Positions 51,891 through 60,960 of a stretch of 64,000 nt of DNA are shown piece by piece. The first letter of the stretch is position 1; each line of letters begins with the position of its first letter. The position numbers and the translations under genes were made by a program. This stretch comes from Gammaproteobacteria bacterium (lineage in GTDB: Bacteria; Pseudomonadota; Gammaproteobacteria; Steroidobacterales; Steroidobacteraceae). The stretch covers positions 102,820 through 166,819 of the forward strand of contig JANYJY010000022.1 in the NCBI GenBank assembly GCA_025358295.1, in the 5' to 3' direction. The notes under the pieces were generated by a model. It saw nothing but the letters and a program-made list of their open reading frames with translations. It did no database searches and was not told where the DNA came from.

Positions 51891-53285
51891 ATGACTGCCG
51901 GTGCTCCGCTCGTTCTCACTATCCTTGCGCTAAGCCTAGCCGCAGCCGGTTGCGCGACACCGCCACAGCCGCGGCAGCCAGCCCCACTTCCCGGCGTATT
52001 TCAAAATCAGCGTCCGTCCGACCCGCCCAACTGGCCGAGCAAGGAATGGTACGAAGGCTTCGCTAGTCCTGAATTGGCCAATCTGATCTCGCAAGCTGCC
52101 GCCGCCAATTTGGATTTGGAAATGGCGCGCGCCCGAGTCACGCAGGCGAATGCGCGGGCGCGACAAGCGGGGGCGGCCATTTTTCCGAGCGTCGATGCGG
52201 GCGGCACTGCCAATTATTTAGCCGGACACTCGACCAACGGGGGCGTCCACGAGACCGATTGGGCGGCGCTGTTGTCTGCCAAGTACGAGGTGGATTTTTG
52301 GGGCAAGAATCGTGCGACTGCCGATGCAGCGAGCCATCGGGCCGCCGTCTCGAAAGCGGAACGTGACACGATAGCGCTCACCACGTTGGCCGGCGTGGCG
52401 GACACGTATTTCCAAGTGCTGTCGCTGCGCGAACGAATGCTTGCGGCGCAGTCGAATGTCGATGCCGCGCGGTCCCTGCTGGAAGTGGTTCAAGTGCGTT
52501 TTGACGTAGGGATGGCAAATCCCGTGGAACTCGCCGGGCAGAAGGCGACGCTGGCAAACGCGTCGTTGGCGCTCCCGGGTTTGCGTCAACAAGAAACGGA
52601 ATCGCTGGCGGCGCTCGCGCTTCTGGTCGGACACGCACCCGAGAACTTTGTGGTGAGCGCGCAGTCGCTGGAGTCGCTGCAAGAGCCGCATGTTGCTGCA
52701 GGGTTGCCCGCGGATCTCTTGAGGCGACGTCCTGATATCCAGTCAGCCGAAGACCAAATGCAAGCCGCCAGCGCCGACTTGACGGCAGCAAGGGCAGCGA
52801 TGTTTCCATCCCTGACCCTGACCGCCAGCGGCGGTTTACAAAATCCTGCTTTGCAGGCGGCGGTCCTCACTTTGAGCGGCGCAGGCCCGACCCTCAATAT
52901 AGGCGCCTCTTTGATGCAGACGATATTCGACCACGGTAGATTGCAGGCAGTGCGCGCGGAGGCTGCCGCCAGGGATGACGAATTGATCACCGCGTATCGC
53001 GCCGCAATCCTCGGGGCGCTGGTCGACGTGGAGAATGCACTCGCGGCGCTCAAGCACCTGGATGACGCACGCGAGTTCCAGATCGAGAGTGTTGCGCAAA
53101 GCGAACGTGCCTTCGAGGGTGCCAGGTTGCGCTATCGCGAGGGATCCGGCGACTTCCTCACCGTACTCGACGCGCAGCGCGCTGTGTATGCCGCTCGCGA
53201 CCAGTTCAGCCAGTATCGGCTCGCGCGAATGCAGGCACTGGTGACGCTGTGTAAAGCCTTGGGCGGCGGATGGTCGGCGAATTGA
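51891..53285 (+). CDS. Outer-membrane efflux lipoprotein (NodT family)
   Basis: A 464-residue TolC-like duct. The signal peptide ends in the lipobox AAAGC (Cys21), and the outer-membrane-efflux repeats are present (LIRQ/Ala-rich helices, TIFDHGRLQAVRAEA, YREGSGDFLTVLDAQRAVYAA). The ATG at 51891 directly opens the signal peptide, unlike the frame 14 codons longer. It is the first gene of the second RND operon, in the order duct, adaptor, permease, opposite to the first system. Confidence 0.9.
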   Translation: MTAGAPLVLTILALSLAAAGCATPPQPRQPAPLPGVFQNQRPSDPPNWPSKEWYEGFASPELANLISQAAAANLDLEMARARVTQANARARQAGAAIFPSVDAGGTANYLAGHSTNGGVHETDWAALLSAKYEVDFWGKNRATADAASHRAAVSKAERDTIALTTLAGVADTYFQVLSLRERMLAAQSNVDAARSLLEVVQVRFDVGMANPVELAGQKATLANASLALPGLRQQETESLAALALLVGHAPENFVVSAQSLESLQEPHVAAGLPADLLRRRPDIQSAEDQMQAASADLTAARAAMFPSLTLTASGGLQNPALQAAVLTLSGAGPTLNIGASLMQTIFDHGRLQAVRAEAAARDDELITAYRAAILGALVDVENALAALKHLDDAREFQIESVAQSERAFEGARLRYREGSGDFLTVLDAQRAVYAARDQFSQYRLARMQALVTLCKALGGGWSAN

Positions 53286-53289
53286 AGAT

Positions 53290-54288
53290 ATGGAACAGAT
53301 ACCAATGAATTTTTCACATATGCGAATGAGTGTCGGGTTCGGACTGCTGTTGCTGAGCGCAGCTTGCCACCAGTCAACTCCGCCGGCCGACAGCAAAGCG
53401 GCGGCCGACACCAAAGCGGCGGCCGATAAGACGGAAGCACCCGTCGGACTCACGTTGACGGCGGAGCAGATCGAGAAACTGGGAGTGACGACACAGCCGC
53501 TCCAGGTCCTGGATTACTCCGCTGAAACCGAAGGTTATGGGACGGTGATGACTCACGAGACCGTGGCACTGGCGGTGGCGGAACAGCAAACCGCTGAGGC
53601 CGCGGAGCGGCAAAGCACGGCCGCACTGGCGCGCTCCCGGCGACTGGCCGGCACCGCGGGTGCGATCTCCGCCGACATCTTGGAGGGGAATGCTCGGCAG
53701 GCGGCGGTAGATGCTGCGGCCTCTGCCCTGGCGAAGCGACGGCTGTCCTCCATCGTGGGCCAAAATCCACCATGGAATGGCGAGGAGCAGACATCGACAC
53801 TCAAGGCGCTCGCGGACGGCACCATCAAATTGCTGCGGGTTACATTTCCGCTGGGGAGCGTGCCAGCTCCCACTCCCAAAACTCTGCGGGCCGAGCCGAT
53901 TGGAGCCAATTCTTCGGTCAAGTCTTGGAAAATTAATTCTGTATGGCCGGCCCCGGCCGATGCGGCCCTGCCCGGGCGCAGCTTTTTCGCGCTATTGCGC
54001 GCGAGCGACGCAGCCGAAGGGGAGCGCCTTCTGACCTGGGCGCCCACGGGCGCGATACAGTCCGGGATATTGATTCCCGCCGTCGCGGGAGTCATCAGTG
54101 AGGGGAAGTATTGGTGCTACATCGAGAAGGAGCCGGGTCGCTTCGTTAAAACTGAATTCGACGCAGCCAAGCCCGTCGACGCGGGTTACTTCGTCACCAA
54201 GGGCGTAGCCGCCGGCGATAAGGTGGTCATTGCCGGGGCCGGGCAATTGCTGGCCCAAGAATCGAACTCCGATCCCGGCTCGGAATAG
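53290..54288 (+). CDS. Short RND efflux adaptor lipoprotein
   Basis: A 332-residue protein in adaptor position. Its N-terminus is a lipoprotein signal (LLLLSAAC), then a direct AAADTKAAAD repeat encoded by an 18-bp tandem unit. LTAEQIEKLGVTTQPL resembles the start of CusB/CzcB-type adaptors. The helical hairpin is very short, and a clear lipoyl half-motif is missing. The beta-barrel and membrane-proximal part are recognisable (GVAAGDKVVIAGAGQLLAQE). It may therefore be a reduced adaptor. An ATG 15 bp downstream (MNFSHMRM) is an alternative start. It starts 4 bp after the NodT stop and ends 2 bp before the permease. Confidence 0.75.
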   Translation: MEQIPMNFSHMRMSVGFGLLLLSAACHQSTPPADSKAAADTKAAADKTEAPVGLTLTAEQIEKLGVTTQPLQVLDYSAETEGYGTVMTHETVALAVAEQQTAEAAERQSTAALARSRRLAGTAGAISADILEGNARQAAVDAAASALAKRRLSSIVGQNPPWNGEEQTSTLKALADGTIKLLRVTFPLGSVPAPTPKTLRAEPIGANSSVKSWKINSVWPAPADAALPGRSFFALLRASDAAEGERLLTWAPTGAIQSGILIPAVAGVISEGKYWCYIEKEPGRFVKTEFDAAKPVDAGYFVTKGVAAGDKVVIAGAGQLLAQESNSDPGSE

Positions 54289-54290
54289 CC

Positions 54291-57200
54291 ATGATGCGTT
54301 CGCTCGTCGCACTTTGCGTGCGTCACTACGGCGCGGTCGCCGCGCTCAGCGTCTTGGCCCTGCTGCTTGGCTTCTGGGGCGCATTGCGCTCTCCCTTGGA
54401 TGTATTCCCGGAGTTCGTCCCGTCCCAAGTCGACATACAAACTGAAGCGCCGGGGTTTGCGCCCCAGCAAGTCGAAGAGCTGGTCACCAAGCAAGTCGAA
54501 AATGCGGTCAACGGCGCCTCCGGCCTGGCCACCCTGCGTTCCGAGTCAATACCCGGATTATCGGTGGTCACCGTGACATTCAGGGATGGGGTGGACGTTC
54601 ATATCGCGAGGCAGGGCATTTCCGAGCGACTGTCGGAGATCGGCAGCCGCTTGCCCGCAGGAGTCGGCACCCCGAAGCTCTCTCCCCTAGTGTCCAGCAC
54701 CATGGACCTGTTGAAAATTGGGCTGCTGTCCGATCAAGTCGATGCCTATACGCTGCGTGACACAGCAGACTGGATCATCAAGCCACGGCTGCTGGCGGTC
54801 CCAGGCGTCGCGCACGCCATTGTGTTCGGCGGCAGCGTACGGCAAATTCAAATAGCCCCCGACACCCGCAAGCTCGCGAGCTTCGACCTGACGCTTGCCG
54901 ATATATCGAGCGCGGTCCAGGCAGCATTGCCGCTGCGCGGTGCGGGCTTCATGGATTTGGCGGCGCAGCGCGTGTTGATCCAATCGCCGACGCCGGCCCC
55001 GGATATCGAGGCGATCGCGCATGCAGTGGTCGCGATGCGCAACAAGACGCCGATTCTCGTACGGGATATCGCCGAGGTTAATGTGGCCCCCGCGCTGCGC
55101 TTCGGCGACGCCCTGATCATGGGAAAACCAGGCGTGCTGATTTCTCTCGCCAGCCAATTCGGCGCCAATACGCTGACCGCGACGTTGGCCGTGGAGCAGG
55201 CCCTTGCCGATTTGGCGCCGAGCCTGAAGGCGCAAGGAATTACTCTTTACCCAAACCTGCACCGGCCCGCCAACTTCATTGAGCGCGCCTTGGGCGATCT
55301 GAAAGACTCGCTGTTGATTGCAGCATTATTGATTTTGGCCGTGCTGTATCTGTTCCTACGTGATCTACGTGCGGCGCTGATCGCATTTACCGCCATCCCG
55401 CTGTCGCTTCTGGCCGCCGTCGCGGTCTTGGATCGGCTGGGCTTCACGCTCAATACCATGACGCTAGGCGGATTCGCAGTTGCATTGGGTGTGCTGGTGG
55501 ATGACGCCATCATCGGCATCGAGAACATATTGCGGCGCCTGGCCGAGAACCGCCGTCTACCCGAGCCCAAGCCGCGGCTCGATGTCGTACGTGACGCCTC
55601 ACTGGAGGTGCGCGGGCCGGTCATTTACGCGACCGCCGTGGTGATTGCGGTCTTCCTGCCAGAACTATTTACCAGCAGCGTTCAGGGCCATTTTGTCGGA
55701 CCGCTGGCGTTGGCGTTCATCTTTGCCGTGATTGCATCGCTGTTGGTCGCCATGACGTCGACTCCAGCGTTGTGCGCGTTGCTGCTGCGCCAAGATCACG
55801 CCAAATCAGAGGCGCGTTGGCTGACTCGGCTCAAGACCTGGCAAGTATCGGCCGTGCACGGAGTCGCGGCGCATTTTCGAACGGTCCTGGCCGTATTACT
55901 CGCGTTGGTGATTCTGGCGGCGGCGGCCCTGCCCTTTCTAGGCGGAACCTTCATGCCTGAGTTTCGTGAGGGTCATTTCGTGCTGCATGTGTCGAGTTCC
56001 ATTCCCGGCTCCTCATTGGATTCAATGCTGAATATCGGCAAACGTGTGAGCACCGAGGTCTTGGCCCTTCCCTATGTGCAAACCATTGAGCAGCAGGTAG
56101 GACGGGCCGAGCTCAGCGAGGATACTTGGGGCCCTCACCGCAGTGAATTTCATGTCGAGCTGAAGGCGGATGCCACGGTGGATCAGAGCGCGGCCCAACA
56201 AGATCTGCGCAGTATCCTGCAACACTATCCCGGCAGCCAGAGCGAAGTTGTCACCTTTCTCGGCGATCGAATTAGCGAGAGCTTAAGCGGCGAAACGGCG
56301 CAAGTCGCGGTCAAGTTGGTGGGCGAGGATCTCGATGCCCTGGACGCAACCGGAGACAAAGTCATTGCGGTGCTGGGTAAAGTGCCCGGCGTCGTGGATC
56401 TGCAATTCAAGCGACAGAGCGGCACCCCGACCATTGCCATCCAACTGCTGCCGCAAGCCCTCGCGGCGTCAGGATTGAAGGCGCAGGACGTCCTCGACAC
56501 GGTGCAAACCGCTTATGCGGGCGCCACCATGGGTCAAACCTTTCAGGGTTCGCGCACCATCGATGTCGTCGTGCTGCTGCCAGAGAAACAGAGAAATCGG
56601 CCGACGGACTTGGCGAAGCTCATGATCACGAGTCCCCTGGGCCCCGTGCCGCTGTCGCAAGTTGCCCAGATCGTCGTCACTCAAGGGCGCTATAGCATCG
56701 AGCACGATGGCGGGCAGCGACGCGTCAGCGTCACATTCAACGTCAGCGGACGCTCATTGCAGGATGTCGTTCATGAAGCGCAGACCTTAATCGCTCAATC
56801 CGTCGCTCTACCGCATGGCGTATACGTCCAATTCAGCGGAGCGGCGGCGGCGGAAACGCAGACGCGCAATGAACTCGTCATTTATTCCGGTCTCGCGATG
56901 GCGCTGATCGTCATGATTCTATTCGTCTCGTTTCACTGGAGGGCCAACAGCTGGTTGGTGCTGGCCAACTTGCCGTTCAGTCTGATCGGCAGCGTATTCG
57001 CGATCGCAGCTACCGGCATCGGGATTTCGCTGGGCACAGTCGTGGGCCTCGTCACGGTCTTCGGCGTGAGCGCTCGCAATGCCATATTACAGTTGGCCCA
57101 CTATGAACACTTGGTGGAGATCGAGGGAAGCCAGTGGAATCTCGCTTTGGTGATTCGAGGAGCTAACGAGCGCTTCGTGCCCATTCTCATGACGGCCGCA

Positions 57201-57362
57201 GTGACGGCCCTGGGCCTGGCGCCATTGGCATTCGGGATCAATCGGCCCGGCCAAGAAATTGAAGGACCGATGGCGATTACAGTCCTAGGTGGACTGCTGT
57301 CCTCAACGATTCTGAATCTGTTCGTTCTCCCGGCTTTGGCGCATCGGTATATCAAGCGGTAG
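54291..57362 (+). CDS. RND efflux permease, CzcA/CusA-like
   Basis: A 1023-residue RND transporter. The N-terminus resembles heavy-metal (HME) pumps: SPLDVFPEFVPSQVDIQTEAPG, then the porter domains. The TM4 region reads GGFAVALGVLVDDAIIGIENILRRL, with the paired Asp typical of HAE pumps and also seen in some HME members. Methionine triads of CusA were not identified. Metals or small hydrophobics are both possible. It is the last gene of the operon that begins with the dioxygenase-coupled two-component system, and the length is typical for the family. Confidence 0.88.
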   Translation: MMRSLVALCVRHYGAVAALSVLALLLGFWGALRSPLDVFPEFVPSQVDIQTEAPGFAPQQVEELVTKQVENAVNGASGLATLRSESIPGLSVVTVTFRDGVDVHIARQGISERLSEIGSRLPAGVGTPKLSPLVSSTMDLLKIGLLSDQVDAYTLRDTADWIIKPRLLAVPGVAHAIVFGGSVRQIQIAPDTRKLASFDLTLADISSAVQAALPLRGAGFMDLAAQRVLIQSPTPAPDIEAIAHAVVAMRNKTPILVRDIAEVNVAPALRFGDALIMGKPGVLISLASQFGANTLTATLAVEQALADLAPSLKAQGITLYPNLHRPANFIERALGDLKDSLLIAALLILAVLYLFLRDLRAALIAFTAIPLSLLAAVAVLDRLGFTLNTMTLGGFAVALGVLVDDAIIGIENILRRLAENRRLPEPKPRLDVVRDASLEVRGPVIYATAVVIAVFLPELFTSSVQGHFVGPLALAFIFAVIASLLVAMTSTPALCALLLRQDHAKSEARWLTRLKTWQVSAVHGVAAHFRTVLAVLLALVILAAAALPFLGGTFMPEFREGHFVLHVSSSIPGSSLDSMLNIGKRVSTEVLALPYVQTIEQQVGRAELSEDTWGPHRSEFHVELKADATVDQSAAQQDLRSILQHYPGSQSEVVTFLGDRISESLSGETAQVAVKLVGEDLDALDATGDKVIAVLGKVPGVVDLQFKRQSGTPTIAIQLLPQALAASGLKAQDVLDTVQTAYAGATMGQTFQGSRTIDVVVLLPEKQRNRPTDLAKLMITSPLGPVPLSQVAQIVVTQGRYSIEHDGGQRRVSVTFNVSGRSLQDVVHEAQTLIAQSVALPHGVYVQFSGAAAAETQTRNELVIYSGLAMALIVMILFVSFHWRANSWLVLANLPFSLIGSVFAIAATGIGISLGTVVGLVTVFGVSARNAILQLAHYEHLVEIEGSQWNLALVIRGANERFVPILMTAAVTALGLAPLAFGINRPGQEIEGPMAITVLGGLLSSTILNLFVLPALAHRYIKR

Positions 57363-57416
57363 CGTCGCCGGCGGCCTTGAACTGCGGGCATACCGCCCCC
57401 AACAAGCTCCATTACC

Positions 57417-58559
57417 GTGCGGCGAATTTTCTTAAGCCTCCTTTGGCTGCTCTTCTCCCTGCCTGGATACATTGGCTGGCGACTCTTGCCCGCTCTATCG
57501 ATGGGACCGTTGGGAATCGGCACCGGCGTGCTGCTGTTGATTGTCTGCTGCGTGGTCATCCCCTTGTCACTTCGACATCAGACGATGCGAAATCCAGGGT
57601 TGGAAAACCTGTTCGGTTGGGTTGGCGTGCTATCGATGGGATTCTTTTCGTCGTTATTCGTTTTTACGTTGCTGCGCGACATCGTCTTGCTGGGCGCCCG
57701 CCTGTTTCTGCCTTCGTACCAAGCCGTATCACTCGCAACGCCGTCGGCACAATGGACATTGGCGCTGACCGTATTCGTCACCTTGGCAGGGCTGGTGATT
57801 GCACGACGCCGGCCCCGAATCGTCCACGTCGACATTCCGGTGGACAATCTCCCGGCGGAATTACATGGATTTTCGATTGCCCAGATAAGTGACGTGCACG
57901 TTGGCCCGACGATCAAGCATGGCTTCGTCACGCGGGTGGTTGCCGTCGTCAATGCATTGAAGGCCGATCTGATCGCCGTGACCGGTGACTTGGTGGACGG
58001 TTCGGTACAGCAATTATCTGCACACACCGCCCCCCTGGCCCAGCTCCGTGCGCGGCACGGGGCCTACTTTGTCACAGGTAACCATGAGTACTACTCCGGG
58101 GAAACCGCGTGGACCGCGGAAATTCGGCGCCTGGGATTGCGGGTTCTCAAGAACGAGCACGTGGTCTTGAATCATGACGGCGCATCGCTGATCCTCGCCG
58201 GCGTCACGGACTTGAGCGCCCATCATTTTGATGCCGGGCAACTCAGTGACCCGGTAGCGGCACTGCGCGGCTCGCCGGAAGATGCCGGAGCCAGGATCTT
58301 GCTCGCCCATCAGCCGAATTCGGCGCCCGCGGCCGCCGGCGCGGGATTCGACGTGCAACTGTCGGGGCACACCCATGGGGGTCAGTTCTGGCCGTGGAAC
58401 CTGTTCGTCGGCTTCTTCCAGCCCTTCACCGGCGGACTGTATCGGTTGAAGAATCTGTCGGTTTACGTGAGCCGGGGCACGGGCTACTGGGGCCCGCCCA
58501 ATCGCTTTGGGGTGCCGTCGGAAATCACTCGCATTCGGCTGATCCCGGCGACTGTGTGA
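57417..58559 (+). CDS. Membrane-associated metallophosphoesterase (YkuE/YaeI-like)
   Basis: A 380-residue protein with three to four N-terminal helices (about 5-23, 30-50, 65-90 and 110-130) and a C-terminal calcineurin-like domain. The five metal-binding blocks are present: SDVH (159-161), GDLVD (190-194), GNHE (221-224), LAHQP and SGHTHGG. Relatives cleave phosphoesters such as UDP-diacylglucosamine or lipid phosphates at the membrane. The start is GTG. It is about 55 bp after the RND permease and convergent with the HupE-type gene. Confidence 0.87.
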   Translation: MRRIFLSLLWLLFSLPGYIGWRLLPALSMGPLGIGTGVLLLIVCCVVIPLSLRHQTMRNPGLENLFGWVGVLSMGFFSSLFVFTLLRDIVLLGARLFLPSYQAVSLATPSAQWTLALTVFVTLAGLVIARRRPRIVHVDIPVDNLPAELHGFSIAQISDVHVGPTIKHGFVTRVVAVVNALKADLIAVTGDLVDGSVQQLSAHTAPLAQLRARHGAYFVTGNHEYYSGETAWTAEIRRLGLRVLKNEHVVLNHDGASLILAGVTDLSAHHFDAGQLSDPVAALRGSPEDAGARILLAHQPNSAPAAAGAGFDVQLSGHTHGGQFWPWNLFVGFFQPFTGGLYRLKNLSVYVSRGTGYWGPPNRFGVPSEITRIRLIPATV

Positions 58560-58582
58560 AGCCAAGGCTCACAATAATTAGG

Positions 58583-59701
58583 TTATGTCGGCCAGCGCAC
58601 GGCGGCCCAATACAGGGCAAGTACGATAATCACGCTCGACGCCGCGGGCAGCCAGCGTGTGACGTAGGCGGGTCTGACGCGCCAGACAAAGAGCAGCGGT
58701 AACGTGACGGCGACAACCCCTAGCTGACCGACTTCGACACCTAAGTTAAATCCGAGCAAGGGAATGATGACATCGCCACGGTGTAGGCCGAGATCGGCTA
58801 GGGCATTCGCAAACCCAAAGCCGTGAACGAAGCCGAAGCCAAAGGCGAGCCAGGCTCCCGAGACGGTCCAGCGTGGGAATAGGTTGAGCGCGGCCGCGCT
58901 CGCCACGGACAGGGCGATGGCGACTTCGATCGCCTGCGAGGGCGGCCGCAGAAACCCTAAGGCGGCAAGCGCTAAGGTGATGGAGTGGGAGACGGTGAAC
59001 GCCGAGACGATCTTGAGCGTCTCGAGGGTGGCATCTCGAAAGCGCGACACCGGCTGCCAATGACCGGGGGATTTTCGCAGCACCGCCGGCAACAGCAGCG
59101 CTAATAAGAAAGCCAAATGGTCGTAGCCAATCCAAATGTGATGCGCGCCTTCCGCAAGATACCGGAAGAACTCGGCTAACCGGGAGGCATGGGCGGCGCC
59201 GATCTCTCGGGCCATACCGGGTGTGACCACGACGACGCGAGTCTCACCCCGCTCATTGAGCCGGACGAGCATTCGATGCGAGGAATCGATGTCGGCCAGA
59301 AATCGATAGTCAACGGCCAGTGCACCGGGATCTCCGCGACAGGCAAGCGTCAGGGGGATGACAACATAGGATTGTTCACCGTGCCAATCGATCATGAGTG
59401 GCGAGATGTCGGAGGTGCAGGTCCCCCGTAAGTCGCTAAAGTGCAGGTTCGCGCGCACAAAGGTCCGGATCGCCGTCTCTTGCGCTTCTACTTCGCCCCA
59501 CACAATGCGTTGGTCATTGTTGAGGTCGAGCGGCATCGCCACCGCCAAGTCGACGATCGCGACCTCCCATTGGACATGTCGCCGGCCCGCGGGATCCGGT
59601 TCCTCGACGGTCAGATAGCTGCGGCTCGTGCCGTGGGGCAACGCCCATGACCCCCAGAGCAGTGAAGTCAAGGCGAGAGCCGCAACGGAGACCCGCCTCA
59701 C
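58583..59701 (-). CDS. HupE/UreJ_2-family membrane protein
   Basis: A 372-residue protein. A signal sequence (1-20) is followed by a periplasmic beta-rich domain (about 25-185). The C-terminal membrane domain carries the HupE/UreJ-type histidine motifs: IGYDHLAFLLALLLPAV, FTVSHSITLALAALG, FVHGFGFANALADLG and NLGVEVGQLGV. In HupE/UreJ the membrane histidines take part in nickel uptake; for this longer branch the substrate is unknown. The ATG overlaps the stop of the TPR gene by four bases, and that gene follows a DUF4331 gene, so the three likely form one unit. Confidence 0.83.
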   Translation of the reverse strand: MRRVSVAALALTSLLWGSWALPHGTSRSYLTVEEPDPAGRRHVQWEVAIVDLAVAMPLDLNNDQRIVWGEVEAQETAIRTFVRANLHFSDLRGTCTSDISPLMIDWHGEQSYVVIPLTLACRGDPGALAVDYRFLADIDSSHRMLVRLNERGETRVVVVTPGMAREIGAAHASRLAEFFRYLAEGAHHIWIGYDHLAFLLALLLPAVLRKSPGHWQPVSRFRDATLETLKIVSAFTVSHSITLALAALGFLRPPSQAIEVAIALSVASAAALNLFPRWTVSGAWLAFGFGFVHGFGFANALADLGLHRGDVIIPLLGFNLGVEVGQLGVVAVTLPLLFVWRVRPAYVTRWLPAASSVIIVLALYWAAVRWPT

Positions 59702-60942
59702 GGGGGTGCTCCGAGCTTGGCCAGTTCGGGGGCTAATCGCTTATCTAGGCTGTGCGACTCGTGCAGCCAGGCAAGTCCGTCGCGAGCGCCATCGGGCGAG
59801 CCAGCCGCTACGGCGGCTTGCAACAACACCCGGAGATCCACCAATTCGCGCTGCGTGCGGTAGTTTTCTTGGGCATGCGCCAGAGCAGCTCGAGGCTCGC
59901 CAAATTGCAGTTCGAAGGCGGCGCGCTCGCGCAGGTGCGTCCGATCGCCCAGCTGGTCGGCTTCGGTAAACCGCCGCGTCAACTCGGCAACCACGGTCTT
60001 GAGCGTCGGATCGCCAAGCTCTCGTAACGCAACCGCCTTGCGAATCAGGAAAGCATCGCTCGCCGGACGATTTTGAATGAATTCGATAGCCTGGGCGGCG
60101 CGTCCACTGTCATTCCAGAGGTCGATGAGATCGATGGCAGCCACGTGATCGTCAGGATCGGCCGCAATTGCCCGCCGCAGCCAGGTTTCTGCGGTGGCCC
60201 GATCATCATTCTGTAGGGCGAGCTCCGCCATGACGCCGGCAACCCAGGAGCCGCCCGGACCACTCAAGGGATCGCCGTGCAGGCTCGCCTCCAGAATGCG
60301 TTGCGCCTCAGGTAATCGACCGCTGATGGCCAACGCTTGAGCCGCACAGGCACTCCAGATCCAGGCGGATTCGCGTCCCACGAGTGTCATGCAGTCGCTA
60401 ATCGCGTCCCGTCCTCGGCCCTGTACAATTCGAATCTGCGCACGCATCAATCGGGCATTGGATTGGCGTGGATCACGGGCGATGATCCCATCCAGAATGG
60501 CTACGGCGCCGTCAAAATCGTGCCGATATTGATGAATATCGGCGAGCAGTAACGCTAATTCGGTATTGCTCGATTGCTGAATGGCGTATTTCGCCAAGAG
60601 CCGATCGGCATAAGCGAACGGTCGAATGTCGGCCCGGCGCCGGCCTTCATTGATGAGGAGATGCGCTTGGGCCAGCGCGGCAGGAAGGTTCTCAATCCCA
60701 GAACCCAACGAGGCTCGATACGGCGGCAAGTTGTGCGCGAGTTCGAGCGCCGGATCGGTGGGCCGATACGGCGCCGCGGTGGTGATCGAAGCGACCAACA
60801 GAGCTGCAACCGAAAAGCCTCGAGGCAATAGCAGACCCAAGCTGCGCGGGCACAGACGGAAGGCCACGCGGGGCAAGAGGAATTGTCGTGCCAGATCGAG
60901 GAGGGGAAGCCGAATCCGGCTTCCCCTTGTGTCTACGTTCAC
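59698..60942 (-). CDS. Tetratricopeptide-repeat protein, probably periplasmic
   Basis: A 414-residue protein with an N-terminal hydrophobic signal or anchor around residues 35-57, then helical TPR-like repeats from about 95 to 410 (for example ARLMRAQIRIVQGRGRDAI, AQALAISGRLPEAQRIL, AELALQNDDRATAETWLRRAI). TPR domains act as protein-binding scaffolds. Its stop overlaps the HupE/UreJ_2 start by four bases, and it lies 18 bp after the DUF4331 stop. The small spacing suggests it tethers or assembles the other two. Confidence 0.78.
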   Translation of the reverse strand: MNVDTRGSRIRLPLLDLARQFLLPRVAFRLCPRSLGLLLPRGFSVAALLVASITTAAPYRPTDPALELAHNLPPYRASLGSGIENLPAALAQAHLLINEGRRRADIRPFAYADRLLAKYAIQQSSNTELALLLADIHQYRHDFDGAVAILDGIIARDPRQSNARLMRAQIRIVQGRGRDAISDCMTLVGRESAWIWSACAAQALAISGRLPEAQRILEASLHGDPLSGPGGSWVAGVMAELALQNDDRATAETWLRRAIAADPDDHVAAIDLIDLWNDSGRAAQAIEFIQNRPASDAFLIRKAVALRELGDPTLKTVVAELTRRFTEADQLGDRTHLRERAAFELQFGEPRAALAHAQENYRTQRELVDLRVLLQAAVAAGSPDGARDGLAWLHESHSLDKRLAPELAKLGAPP

Positions 60943-60960
60943 ATCATCTTCGTGTGGTGG

